Notes: a model not told the origin generated them from the letters alone. Positions 33,584 to 45,194 are shown, counted from the first letter of the stretch. The stretch: 64,000 nt of DNA from Clytia hemisphaerica (GCA_902728285.1 CACVBU010000948.1:635190-699189); one strand, 5' to 3'. Made by a program: numbers and translations.

Positions 33584-36500
33584 ATGGAAACACCAGTTAG
33601 CAATGGACAAACCACTAACCCTGCTGTTGCCAACCTCCCAAACAAAAGAATTTCTGATAACGTCATTCAAAAATACCTTTACGGCTACAAAGAAATGAGG
33701 CTTGTTTCGTCGGAAGAAGTTTTATCCACTCTATTGAAAGGTAAGTTCTAGTTTCTGCCCTGTCTATTTTGTTGGTTAAAGTAGGCTAAAAGTGGGCAGA
33801 ACGTTGGGAATTACAATCTTTGCTTGAAAAAGGTTGAAAGAAGTCATTGTTTTGAGGTCAAATAAAGAGAGTAATGCATTGACTTTAGACAGCCAACGTT
33901 CTGCCAACTTTCTGCCAACTTTAACTAACATTTAGAATACGCAGGGCGAAAAGTGGACCGTCTTAACCAGAGCTAAACGGTTTAGACGGACAACTTCTCG
34001 CCCACTTTTTACCTACCGTCCTGCTTCTTAAAAGAAGCAGGTCAGAAAGACTCTAGTTTAGACAATCCTGTCCCACAGCCACGTCGGAACTTTTTTCCAC
34101 AGCGGGATGAAAATTTCGTGATTTATTGTTTTCAGGTTAAAAAATCCAGTGCTGTGGGGATTGCTTTTAGAGCACAATCTTTTCAATTGAATATCTAATG
34201 GGGATGAAAACAAAGTCTTTACAATCTGGGCTGAAATCGTAGGGTATTATTCACATTGCGTTATTCCCACGAAAATTTGGCCAAACTTTTCAGTGGGGTG
34301 GGGGTTCCACCGGACGACACAGGGGTGTAATCATATTTTTTAGTTTTACACATCCTTTTTATTTTCATCATGAGAGGTCCTGTCGCAGCTCCTCAAGAAT
34401 TGAATCCTTTTTGAATGTCTTAACGTCTAATTCGATCATAGGTCATAGAATTACTCCCTGTTATTCATCTCATACAGTCAACTCTCTAATTCGAACCTCT
34501 ATTATTCGAATTTTTCTGTAAAATAGTGGTCCCCTCAGCTAGAAAGTAGTATAAATTACTCTTTGTAATTCGAAAAGAAACTTCCTGGCCCCTTGAAGAT
34601 CGAATTAGAGAGAGTTAACTGTAGAGTATCCTTGATGGAAAAAGTATATGCTCGACTTTGAAAACTTTCATTTTACAGGTCAAATACGAAAGTGCACCAG
34701 CCTACCGGAAACACCACCTCTATCACCACGTAAAATCAGAACACCTGATGAAATATCATTATGTTCGTCAAGTCTACCCGGATCGAAATTTGGAGCATGC
34801 GCAATAAAGAGGATTCAACAAGGCACTTGGTTTGGTCCTTTCGAAGGGAAGTTAGTGAGGACGACCGAGATTTCATCCAGTATGAACACAGACCACATGT
34901 GGGAGGTATGTTTAGCAAGACTAATTTGATTAGTTGTTTTACGGGCCCGACCGACCTTGAAATTACAAAAATCGAAAAAAAACTCATTTTTGTAGTATAT
35001 TTTTATTTTCATTGCTTTACAGACTGCCAAATTTTCAAAATTTTGGTTGTTTTTCCAAGGTTTTGAGAATTTATTATTCATGATTTGACCTTTTGTGTCT
35101 TTTTATTTTCTATTTCGCATTTTCGTCAAGATGTAGTAGTTTTTACTACCTTTTTAGAAGATTTTATAGTTGAAATTCTACTTTTATTTTTATTTTTTCG
35201 CCGATCGGCCGACCCTCATTTTTGGGTAGCTTGGCCCGTAAAACAACAAATTAAATTGGCCTCGCCTTTTAAAATTGGAATCTCCAAAACTCGAACATGC
35301 ACGGGGAACAATTTGTTCGATTTAAGGAAATTTCAAGTTATAGAGTAAGGTTTACAAGGCACTGTTAACTGAAGGTCGATAAAACTTGTTCGAGTTAAGG
35401 AAACAATCCAGTTATAGAGGTTGAGGAAATTTTTGAAGTAATTTGAGGAAAGATTGAATTAAATTCATCTCGGTTCTTTACATCCTAATGCGGCTTCGGT
35501 TAGATAATGTAGTTACAACAAATACTGTTAATAATAATTAGGTTAGGCCTTAAAAGCCGGTATATGGTTTATATTATTGATACACCTGTTAGACTCAGTG
35601 GACAGGTAGGTTTTTTTGTGCTGGCATTTATTATTTATCCTGAAAATAAGACCAAGTCGCGAAAAAGCGGCTTTGTCATTCATTCATTCATTCATTCATT
35701 CATTCATTCATTCATTCATTCATTCATTCATTCATTCATTCATTCATTCATTCATTCATTCATTCATTCATTCATTCATTCATTCATTCATTCATTCATT
35801 CATTCATTCATTCATTCATTCATTCATTCATTCATTCATTCATTCATTCATCATTCATTCATTCATTCATTCATTCATTCATTCATTCATTCATTCATTC
35901 ATTCATTCATTCATTCATTCATTCATTCATTCATTCATTCATTCATTCATTCATACTCTTTTTACTCTTTTATCACCACAGATCTTTCACGACGGAGAAG
36001 TCAGTCATTTCCTTGACGGTTTTAACGAAAATAACTGGATGGCTTTCGTCCGCTGCGCTCGCCATAAGAAAGAACAAAATCTGGTCGTTTTTCAATATCA
36101 CGGTTGTATTTATTATCGTTCAACGAAAGATATTTTGCCAGGAAATGAGCTCTTGGTTTGGTATGATACAAAATATACACAGCTTCTTGGTATACCATTG
36201 ACTTGGAATGATAACAGAGGTTTGCATACTACACCTCTGTTTGCTCTGTGTCCCAGTGGAATTTTTTCCCTCAGTGGAGATCAAAATTTCTATCGAAATC
36301 CTCATTGGGATGTATATTCTATTGTTTCAAGCTCCAAAAAGGGCATCATATTAAGGATGGTTTTGGAGTGTAAATTTTTCCATTCGATTTCTATAAAAGA
36401 ATGAAATTACAGGGTATACCTCCTGAAGTGAGTTAAAAATTCAGCGTACTTTTTTCACCAAGGGAGATTTTTTGGCTGAGCTTTCAATCTCCACTGGGTC

Positions 36501-37669
36501 TGTGACAAGGTGCGGTTTTATGTAATTTCCGAGAAGAGTCTGATTACTCTGCGTTGGCACGTAAACACTATAAAGGCCATGGCTCTTTAACAGAATCTGC
36601 CCTGTTTGGATCACCGCTATGATCTTTTTCTTCCAGATTTGGAATGAATATTAAATGAGCTTTTCAGTACAATGATTAAGCGACCGTAGTACAGTGGTAG
36701 AGCATCCGGCTACGGTTCGCAAGGTTGTGGGTTCAACCCCCAGCCGGGTTATACCAAAGATTCCCAAAATGGTACTTGATTCCTCTCTGCTCAGTAACTA
36801 AGAGAAGGATCAAGGGTAAGTGGAGAAATCCAGGGAGAAAGAGTGGCGCCCTCCCCTACCTTCGGGTAGATAGCTATCGAAAGAGGAGCCTTCGGGTCGC
36901 CTCCGACTGCGGTCGCAGACTTACTTACAATGATTTGCTTAAAACTAAAACAATCACACCAAAATAAACGTCAATATCAAACATAAACATAAGAGGCATT
37001 TTAAAAACCACAAGGTTAGTTTGAACAACCAGGCCATGCTTGTGTTATAAAATATCAACTTTATTCCCCACAGGAACAACAAGCAAACGAAAGAATTCAT
37101 TGAGTATTTGCACGGACGATCCATCAACACAACAACCACAACAAACAAGACGAAAACGTGAAAAAGTCACACCACTATCATTGTTACAGCAAATCGACTA
37201 CAAAACACAGCCTCCACGTAAAAACGAACTCGAGTTTTTAGCAAGTCTGATTGCTAAGAATGCTCCATCTACACTATCAACAAATTATGAAAACTCTCCT
37301 TTCTTATCGAGGAAAGATCTACCAGTTCCGCCCTCTACTATCCGCTGCGACAAATGCTATTTCTCTTTTCCCAACAAAGAGCTTCTCATAACACACAAAT
37401 GCAGCGCAATACCTTGGATACCACCACCTCCGCCATCAAATCTAAGAGGTGGACCACCCGTTGAGAAACATCAACCTCTACACCGCCCAATACACGTTAA
37501 TACGCCTTACGCCCCAGGAATCGACTTCACGCCAGCTTCAGCCCTTAATCCACATTATCACAGTTATTATCAAAATCTTGCGCATGCGTACCCTTCACCT
37601 CCTATGGAGCCGCCAATCAAGAACTTTGGACCTTATAAATCTAGTATTTTACCATTAAAAAACTTTTAA
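33584..37669 (+). CDS. PRDM family protein with PRDM14/12-like PR domain
   Basis: Probable nuclear transcription regulator or histone methyltransferase-like protein. Exons 33584-33740, 34679-34905, 35982-36219 and 37074-37669 join in phase to 405 aa. The PR (SET-related) domain spans about residues 88-205: [47 protein letters not shown] and NELLVWYD are family hallmarks, closest from memory to PRDM14 and PRDM12. The C-terminal exon has one C2HC finger (CDKCYFSF, then H-K-C) and a proline-rich tail. PRDM14 has a multi-finger array, so this protein is finger-poor. The donor after exon 3 (GTTTGC) is weak; an in-phase alternative (GTATAC) follows 36189 but would cut conserved GIPL. A TTTACAG acceptor at 33565 suggests an upstream 5'UTR exon. 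Confidence 0.88.
34065..34328. mobile_element. CCCCTGTCTCACAG-type MITE in PRDM intron 1
   Basis: ATCCTGTCCCACAGCC at the left and GGACGACACAGGGGTGT at the right, with GTGGGGATTGC and CAGTGGGGTGG blocks inside. Confidence 0.75.
34475..34621. mobile_element. Tigger/pogo-like MITE with TA duplication
   Basis: CAGTCAACTCTCTAATTCGA at the left is inverted as CGAATTAGAGAGAGTTAACTG at the right, with TA outside each end. TTATTCGAATTTTTCTGTA is typical of pogo/Tigger derivatives. Degraded relatives lie at 12820 and 54783-54920. In PRDM intron 1. Confidence 0.85.
35677..35954. repeat. 278-bp (ATTC)n microsatellite
   Basis: About 69 tetranucleotide units with a single phase break near 35850. It ends 27 bp before PRDM exon 3, so it occupies the branch-point and polypyrimidine neighbourhood of that acceptor. 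The ORFs coding runs of His-Ser-Phe-Ile are artefacts of this repeat. Confidence 0.98.
36228..36515. mobile_element. CCCCTGTCTCACAG-type MITE beside PRDM exon 3
   Basis: ACACCTCTGTTTGCTCTGTG at the left and CACTGGGTCTGTGACAAGGTG at the right. It begins about nine bases after the exon 3 end, so it lies against the splice donor. Confidence 0.7.
36680..36935 (+). mobile_element. tRNA-derived SINE in PRDM intron 3
   Basis: A tRNA-like head with A-box-like TAGTACAGTGGTAGAGC and B box GGGTTCAACCCCC, a body rich in GGAGAAATCCAGGG and CTTCGGGT, and a short CTTACTTAC tail. No intact cloverleaf or CCA-ready acceptor is seen, so it is not a functional tRNA gene. Confidence 0.75.
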
Positions 37670-37695
37670 AATAGATTTTGTTTGAAAAATATTTA

Positions 37696-37853
37696 ACCTT
37701 ATCGGGGAAAAAGTTGTCGGGGGAAAGTGCCGAAAATTTTTCACTGATATTTTATCCCAGACCAAAACTTTTATACCTAAAATTTTACGCGGTAACTAAT
37801 ATTCGAATCTAAAAACTGATTATAAAATCCTGACATTTTTTTCCCGATAAGGT
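37696..37853. mobile_element. CCTTATCGGGG-ended MITE in PRDM 3' flank
   Basis: ACCTTATCGGGGAAAAAG at the left and TTTTTTTCCCGATAAGGT at the right. It starts 27 bp after the PRDM stop codon, so it probably lies in the 3'UTR. Confidence 0.7.
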
Positions 37854-38204
37854 AAATCTTTATTGCATCGATTTTCTAAAACAATAGATAGAAAGCTTGA
37901 TTGTGATTTTAATTGTCCACCTGATGAGGGGATTTCTGTTGCCTCGCAGATAAGAGGTTGTTCTAGAAAAGAATTTGTCTTCTTATGAATCTTGTAAAGG
38001 TTTTATTAGCGGATTTCTTCAAACAATTGACAAGTTTGTATAGTGAAGATTTTTCTTACCTTTTCTTATTATTCAAATTAGACAACTATTTATTGAAATT
38101 CCCTGAAAAATGTTTATTTTATATGTTTATCAATTTTTTTTGTATTATAGTTGATTTTGTTTATAGTTTACCTTAACTTATTCGGTATTATGATTTTTTA
38201 TAAA

Positions 38205-38251
38205 AATAAATTTTCGTTTTCTATTTTTTGTTAATTTTTTTACTCAATAAA
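38205..38251 (+). terminator. possible PRDM polyadenylation signals
   Basis: Two AATAAA hexamers (38205-38210 and 38246-38251) occur about 540-580 bp after the stop codon in very AT-rich sequence. Placement fits a 3' end but AATAAA is common by chance here. Confidence 0.35.
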
Positions 38252-38368
38252 TTGTATTTTTTAGATATTTACAATATTAATTGAAGATTTCATTTTTCGA
38301 AGTTTATTTACTATTTACTTATAAATTTTGAAATGCGCGATTCTAATTTACAAGATTGTTGATGTCAC

Positions 38369-39039
38369 CATGAACATATAAACGACTGGACATCCATCTC
38401 CTTTGTCTTTTTGTAGAAAAGGCTGCTAGCTTCGTTGCCGCCTCGTTAAAAGCATAAAATGAAACAATAGATTTTGATGATATACCACTTGGGAGTACCT
38501 TGCTAACAACGTCAAAACTTTGACAAAAGTCTCTGTTGTTCTACTCTTCTCAAGTCTTTTATCTATATCATAACAAAGATAACAGAGGCAAATCATCGTC
38601 AGCTTGTCAAAACTCCGACTAATATTTCTAAATTTTGACTTAAAAGTGTCTAATAATTTTAGAAAGTGTCGCATTCTAATTTCGATATTCTTATGACACA
38701 GGCTCTATACTTTGGCAAGCTATTTTTTTCAAGTCATAAAAAAATTATTGAAGTGACAAAACTGATTCAAAAGTATACACGCAGTTGAAATTCTGCATTT
38801 TAGAGTTGAAAATGTTTATAAAATATATTACAAACTTGTGAAAAAATTTGAAAATAATTTTTTTGTACATTAGGAGTAATGTTCAAGCTCTATCAATCCT
38901 TTTACCTAAATAATTCAAAGAAATAAAATTATGACGGAATATTGTCGGATTTTTTATAACAATTTTGAAATACAGGCGGCAACGAAGCTCGCTTCAAAGA
39001 GACAATAAAAGATAGATGTCCAGTCGTTTATATGTTCAT
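38369..39039. mobile_element. 671-bp long-TIR element with 8-bp duplication
   Basis: Arms of roughly 80 bp: ATGAACATATAAACGACTGG is inverted at the right, as is TTCGTTGCCGCCT. GATGTCAC flanks both sides (38361-38368 and 39040-39047); the ninth base differs. Long arms with an 8-9 bp duplication fit hAT or Mutator-like MITEs. No convincing ORF. Confidence 0.85.
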
Positions 39040-40279
39040 GATGTCACTGTACACTGAGCTTTTTATTTACCGAAAGATATCGATAACTTGCAAAATACGG
39101 AAGGGAAAATGTAATTGAGAGAATCGGCTGGTTTTAACCTGACTCTCTCTGATTTTATTTTACAAAAAACGCAAAAAAAGTAAAGTTTTATAAAAAAATT
39201 CGATTGAATGAATGTAATTAGAAAGTGGTATGCACTGTAGTAGATCTGAGCCGAACTCAGTCCAGTCAGTCCCTTCCGAAACAACCAAGGTCTTTCCAAA
39301 TAACAGTAATTACTAAACTATTAATTATGGTAATGTTACTTGAGTTCAATGGAATTGAAATAATAGATAAAAATCTTTATTATGTTATGATTCTCTATCG
39401 CTGACTCGCTGAAATTTTTGAGCTGTGTTTTTTAACGACTCGAATGAAATTATCAACTTGAACTTAATCAAAGATCTTGGGTTGTCGCATCATGGTTACG
39501 AAATATGATTTCAGCATGTGATTTCACGGTATAACGTAAGCGGTTTTTGTTTGTGTTGTCCCGGCGAGGCTTGGCAGATAAGGTGTATGCGGAAGGGAAG
39601 GGCCCTGACACAAATCCAATTCTAAGAGAGACCAAATGAAATTTTAGTTGAAAATTTACCTTTTTAAAGAGGGACATTGTTAATTGAAATTTAATTGAGT
39701 GTCCACCAACCCGCTATAGCATCTATAGACAAGAGACGAAGAGAGGGTCCTGAGGGTCTATAGTTTTAGAGTGCGTTTTGAGACGACGGCCGCACAAAAC
39801 CGACAGATTATTACTTGAAATTAAGTGTAAAATGGCCCTTAAATCTGTCGATTCAGCATTATGTCATTTCGTGGTGCAAGTTTTCACGTGAGGATGGACC
39901 TGTACATACGGTCCGCATGTCATTTCGGTGGTGAAAAACTTTATATGATTTGTCTTAAAAAGTGAAATGTTTTTAGTGTTAACACTCTTCAATTCTACTT
40001 ACCTCTATTATTGTCTCCATCTATCAATACTCTGAAAACAGGTATCATTATCAGATATATTTTTTGAGTTGAGTTTTTTTGTATATCTTTTTTTTTAATA
40101 GGTGGATTATAGTCAGAAAATCTGCCGTTTACTATCTTCGCTTTCTGATTTGAATAATGGCGCTGTGATCTCTACTTTTCCCCCGTCTGGTGTTTCTTAA
40201 TTTTTTGTTTCATAAATGTCCGGTGTCCAAAATTCCCTGTATGCAACACCGGACTGACACCAGACTTGAGAAATGGACC

Positions 40280-40736
40280 GGATACTTTTTGCCACCGGAC
40301 AGTCCGGTGCGTCGGCAGGGTCCTGTATAGAAAGGCTGTGCTTGCTAGTCAATCTCATAACTGATCGTCCATTCTGCGCATACCACACCTTGCTCTAAAA
40401 TGATGTGGTGAATGTGACGATTGTTCAGCCAAAACAATCAAAACCACGTTTTGCTTTAAAACGAGAAGCCCCCCAGCAGTTGGCGTAATGGCGTCCGGTG
40501 TAGCAAAAGGATACTTTTTGCCACCGGACAAATACACCGGACAGTCCGGTGCGTCGGCAGGGTCCTGTATAGAAAGGCTGTGCTAGCTAGTCAATCTCAT
40601 AACTGATCGTCCATTCTGCGCATACCACACCTTGCTCTAAAATGATGTGGTGAATGTGACGATTGTTCAGCCAAAACAATCAAAACCACGTTTTGCTTTA
40701 AAACGAGAGGCCCCCCAGCAGTTGGCGTAATGGCGT
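40280..40736. repeat. direct repeat, two 194-bp copies
   Basis: 40301-40494 and 40543-40736 are nearly identical, and both are preceded by GGATACTTTTTGCCACCGGA (40280 and 40509). The second continues into a GGCCCCCCAGCAGTTGGCGT sequence like the ends of the GCGTGAAT elements, followed by GGCGTGATGGCGT-like words to about 40885. Confidence 0.9.
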
Positions 40737-41196
40737 GATGGAGGGGTTTTCGTGGCGTGATGGCGTAAAATTTAGAAAAAAAACGGTGTGATGGCGTAAA
40801 AATGAAGTGCATGTCGGCATGATCGTGAAAGCGAGTTTTTTTAGGCGTGATGGCGTGAAATTTGCAATTCAGTGTGATTGTGAAAATTATATTCAGTTAG
40901 GGAAACCATCCAAGATCCTGCCATTCTATAAGCCAGCAAAAACTAAATGACACTTGTAAACTTAAGTTTCTTACCATTTCCCATAGAAAACAACCAAAAC
41001 ATTGCTACTTCCCAAAGCCGGAGACCAAAACAAATTATCTTCCAAGATTATGGCGCCCTTTTGGATCTATTGTTAAGGCCATCTAAAATGGTGGAAAGAG
41101 TTGCGGAAAGACAAAGGCGCCCGCTGCTTCGAGGGTGGTAACGCCAAAACGCCCAATATGATCTTCCAACAGAAGGCGAGTTAGTTGCCGCGCAAG

Positions 41197-41204
41197 TGAC
41201 GTCA
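41197..41204. promoter_or_regulatory. CRE-like palindrome TGACGTCA
   Basis: A perfect cAMP-response-element consensus within a locally GC-richer stretch near the candidate minus-strand exons. Single-site evidence only. Confidence 0.3.
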
Positions 41205-41898
41205 CACACTCCACCTCAGCGCACAACGAACGGTGTTACAGTGAATATCAATAATTATAAGAATATCTTATGTGCTTACCTTCAATAAACTTTAAGTGGT
41301 GCTTCATTGAAAATGAAGAAGGTATATAAGAAGATAAAAAATGCGCTGGATAATTTTCAGTATAACAGTTTGGTCAATCATTGCTGAAAGTTTGAAAAAG
41401 TTTTTCCGACGCGAAAAAAAATTTCAGCCAATTAAAAGCACAGTGTGCTTATACTTACTTTGTTTTCTACATCGTCTAGGCTAAAAAAAGTGAGAAAAGA
41501 CACGAACGCCATTTTTTTATGAGTGTTGTTATGATTTTTTTGATTGCGGCTGCGTACAGGAACTCGCCAAATGTTCCTAACTGATATTTATTACTTGAAT
41601 CGTAATTTGCCAATTTAGACAGTTACATCAATATGCCTTCTTACCTGTCTTTAAAAATATAAATAAAAGTAATCACGGAAAAGGACGCAAAAAAAAGACA
41701 TAAGTGTGAGAACAGAGTAATCAAACTCGTTAGAAAAAGTACCATTAGAAGTCATAAAAAATCAACCTGAATAAATGCAATCGAAATTCCAGAGAACTTC
41801 ATAATTCCCCAAACAACATTACATTACAACAAATGTAAATACACAGAGAGTACAAGCATATGTCAAACTCTCATCACATAAATTTTACAATTACGTCA

Positions 41899-42284
41899 GA
41901 CAGTCAGGCACATCCTGGCAAATAAACGGGGTGAGCATTTGCATGGGGTATTCGTCACCCAGTGTAAATGAGATAGGACGTCTCAGGCTAAAAGCGTGAA
42001 AATGAATAAAAATGAACTTCAAACTGAAAATGGGAAAAAAGGAAGAAAACTGGGAACTTTATTTTTTCATTAAAAGTTTCTTCAATCTTCAAAGACAAAT
42101 TTGACCCATGGAAAAAAAATTTCATCTATGCAGTTCTTTGAAATGAAGCAAAATATTTCCAACCCAGTTCAATTGCGTGGGGTATTCAGTGCTATTACAT
42201 CACTTTTGTTTTCGACCCCGTTCATTTGCCAATGGTCGCAAGTGAAAAATACCCCTTTCATTTGCCAGGATGTGCCTGACTGTC
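41899..42284. mobile_element. 386-bp MITE
   Basis: GACAGTCAGGCACATCCTGG at the left is inverted as CCAGGATGTGCCTGACTGTC at the right, with TGGCAAATAAACGGGG and CCCCTTTCATTTGCCA further in. Confidence 0.85.
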
Positions 42285-42478
42285 AGAGTAGACTACGCTC
42301 ACCACCGAAAAGGTTTATTTGGAAAGGGTAATTATATTTTATTGTTCGCTTCTTTTTTAAAGATTCGCCGGGTTGGAAAAGTATGAATTTCTTTGTACAT
42401 ATTTTACCTACCCCAAATATTTAGGAGGCTGAGTTTTGAACGAATTGTCAAGTTGAAACGAACGATAAATGTATCAAG

Positions 42479-42964
42479 GTCTGCATAGTGTCCTCCCCCC
42501 CCCTTTATAAAGGGGGGGGGGTCAATTTTCCAGTTTTGAATGGGTGAGGGGGGGGGAAATGAAAATTTGAATAGTAAAGGGGGGAAAAAAGAGGGGGGAA
42601 AACATTGATAGTTGGCAAATTTGGTGGGGGGGAAGTGTGAAATCACTTCAATTTTATCTCAGCAACCAAGGTCAGTCCACATGATATCATGTGATTAGAT
42701 CACGATTGAAAATTAACCAATTTTCGTTCTATTTTGTCTAGTATTCCTTTTGCAGCAAAATACGTCTGTGTCAGGTTGAAATTTGAGAAATTTATACGGG
42801 TACATGGGGGGAAATGATATTTTCAGAATTTTCTGGGGGGAAAGCAAAAAAGAGGGGGGAAACTAAAAAACTGAAAAGTCATAGGGGGGGGAAAAAGAGG
42901 GGGGAGATTTTAAAAAATCAAGAATTTGGTGGGGGGAACAAACCCTGGAGGACACTATGGTCTG
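42479..42964. mobile_element. G/C-homopolymer element with CATAGTGTCCTCC ends
   Basis: CATAGTGTCCTCC at the left is inverted as GGAGGACACTATG at the right. The left arm has C9, then CTTTATAAAG, then a G run; many GGGGGGAAA runs follow. Related to 51247-51668. Confidence 0.8.
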
Positions 42965-43149
42965 TTTTATTTACCCCCAGGTGACTTAACAAAAGAGACT
43001 TAATTCGATGTTACAATCCAATTATTGAAAATTTGTCTCGGCCTTTTTATAATGAGCGAGACATACGTTCTCTGATTACGCAATTTTCATATTGACATTT
43101 TCGAGGCATTTTGATGTAACTGTTAGAGGGTCTATATATTAAAATTTTC

Positions 43150-43920
43150 TTGATCGTCACCAACTATGGTGGGGCCTCCTATAGATCTAATTTTAAAACA
43201 TAAAATAAATGGTGCAAACAGTTTTATTCATCTACCATTTATCCTTGGTAGTTTCCAATTGTCTTTAGCTAGTCTTCAAAATAAGGTCGAATGCTATTAG
43301 GGTCCACGGCAATCTTTAATCGGATTCAATAATGTTCAATTTTGGCTGTAAAAAAAATTAATTTTGTTTAAAGATGGGATTTTTTCTTTATCTGATACAG
43401 AACAATAAAACGAATATCCAGTGAAAATTTCAAAGTTCTACTCCTTTCCAATTTTGAGGGAACTCGCGCGGGATGTGGGTCTGAAGATCGCAGTGGTTAA
43501 AAATTGAAAATTTCCCTCGTCGGCGCAAACCATGGTTGCGCTTCCTCCGTAGCTAACATTTTCCTCTCTTTCTTAGATGCTTATTCTTAGTTGTATCAAA
43601 GGCATCAGCTCCATCATTTCAGAAAATATGTATTTGTACTGTATTAAACATAAAGAAGCAACAGAATTTTTGTGAGGTGTAATTTTGAGCAGATTGGCAT
43701 TGATCGAAGGAATCCTGTGGTGTTTTTAAACCATATTTTGGAAAATACAGAATGAATGAGGGCGATTTTAGCCAAACTAAATTGAAAATTTCTCCCCTCG
43801 GCGCAAACTATGGTTGTGCCTGCTCGCTCCCCTTTTGAAAATTATTCGCGCTAATTCACAACTAATACCCATCGGTCCCGTCAACGGGGAAACCAGGGGA
43901 CATGGCCCCTCATGTTTATA
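43150..43920. mobile_element. eroded element with repeated CGGCGCAAACYATGGTTG motif
   Basis: TCGTCGGCGCAAACCATGG occurs near 43520, a close variant near 43795 and a weaker one near 43160. A related phrase (GACCATGGTGGGGCCTCC) is in the right end of the 62626 element. No ORF or clear ends. Confidence 0.5.
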
Positions 43921-44742
43921 CTAAAAAAAGCTACTTGTACTTTTAAAAGATTTCCATTACCTCAAAAACTAATTTGAAGAACAACTTCCTAAGAAAAAGA
44001 TCTACAGGTGAGAAGGCAACTACCTAGATCCGCACACCATCGGATAGGCTACTTCCTGGAAATTTTGCCGGAGCTCATTTACACGTGCATAATTATTTTT
44101 AATTGAGTGTGTAATCAAGGCCTTACAATCGAGGCGCTATCTCGGGAATTGAATAACAAATTCTGGTTGGTTTGTAAGCTGGATGCTGCATGTTAGTAAT
44201 TGGTCATTGTGCTTTGTTTCAAGCTTTCGATTTTTACTTATACGGTAGAATTAGTTGAAATTTCACCACACCTCTGACAAAATTGCCATCAAGTTGAAAA
44301 TTGGCACAGATGTTCTTTAAGGTATACTGAGTTACCAAAAAAAAGCCCCATCAATCTGGACAGGGGAAACCACTTTTTCGGACATGTCCGGAAAATATGT
44401 CCGAAAAAAAATATTGTTCAAATATACAAGTATTATATATCAAAAGAAAGATAATTTCAAGACGAGCAAAAAATTTGGCTACAAGAAGTCATGGAAATAA
44501 AAACAGAAAGAGTTATAAGTATCAGAAGAAACCCTGCTGTCCAATATATTTTTGAATTATGTAGTAGTATTCTAATCTACAGGCTTTTTCTCATATTCAA
44601 TTTTCTGAAGAAAGCAGGAATTTGATGCGAGAGTTAGATTGTCAACAAAGTGCCGTAAAAAATCACCGAATAAAAGAAGAACTTTAAATCTTAAATGTAT
44701 GTATGTATGTATGTAATAGTTTATTTCAAGTTGACGAACAGG

Positions 44743-45112
44743 GGGCCCCCCCCAGCGGTTTGCGTGAATGCGTGAATGGGCATTTTCGGTTGCGTGAATG
44801 CGTGAAAATTGGAAAAAAAATGCGTGAATGTGTGAATTAAAAAACTTGCGTGAACGTGAAAATTCACTTTTTGATTGCGTGAATGCGTGAATCATGGCTA
44901 TTTTGTGCGTGAATACGTGAATTTTCCCTTTTTTCCAGAAATAATGTGCAGTTTTCTCGATTTTCTAATATTTCCCCGATTTTTCCCGAAAATTTTCCGA
45001 TTTCCTGAAAAATCGGGTTATTGCGTGAAATTCGAGAGAAATTTGCGTGAATGCGTGAATTTCGAAAAAAAATTGCGTGATTGCGTGAATTGAGGGTCGG
45101 CTGGGGGGGCCT
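44743..45112. mobile_element. GCGTGAAT-repeat element with perfect 8-bp duplication
   Basis: CGAACAGG flanks both ends (44735-44742 and 45113-45120). Ends are GGGCCCCCCCCAGC and, inverted, AGGCCCCCCCAGCC. The 370-bp interior is largely GCGTGAATGCGTGAAT repeats in one orientation. An 8-bp duplication suggests hAT. Confidence 0.88.
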
Positions 45113-45194
45113 CGAACAGGTAGCAACAAAGGCTAATAAAAGTCAACGCTACTTTACAATTTGTAAGGTGATTACAGTTGAGGCACAAGGGCCT

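Larger units (their letters stand above)
40003..41480 (-). other. candidate micro-exons of an unknown minus-strand gene
   Basis: Three short minus-strand segments have good splice signals: 41459-41480 (22 nt, TTTTTTTAG acceptor and GTAAGTATAAG donor), 41280-41301 (22 nt, GTAAGCAC donor) and 40003-40031 (29 nt, TTTTCAG acceptor and GTAAGTAGA donor). Open frames give LDDVENK, HHLKFIE and VLIDGDNNR. The first two are phase-compatible; the third cannot follow directly. No product can be named. Confidence 0.25.

Noticed and set aside
35564..36404. Long ORFs encoding repeated His-Ser-Phe-Ile joined to PR-domain sequence
   Set aside because: They are translations of the ATTC microsatellite running into PRDM exon 3. 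The CAG acceptor at 35981 and the phase with exon 2 define the real exon.
36683..36752. Functional tRNA gene
   Set aside because: A and B boxes are present but stems do not pair properly, and the sequence continues into a SINE body with a TTAC tail.
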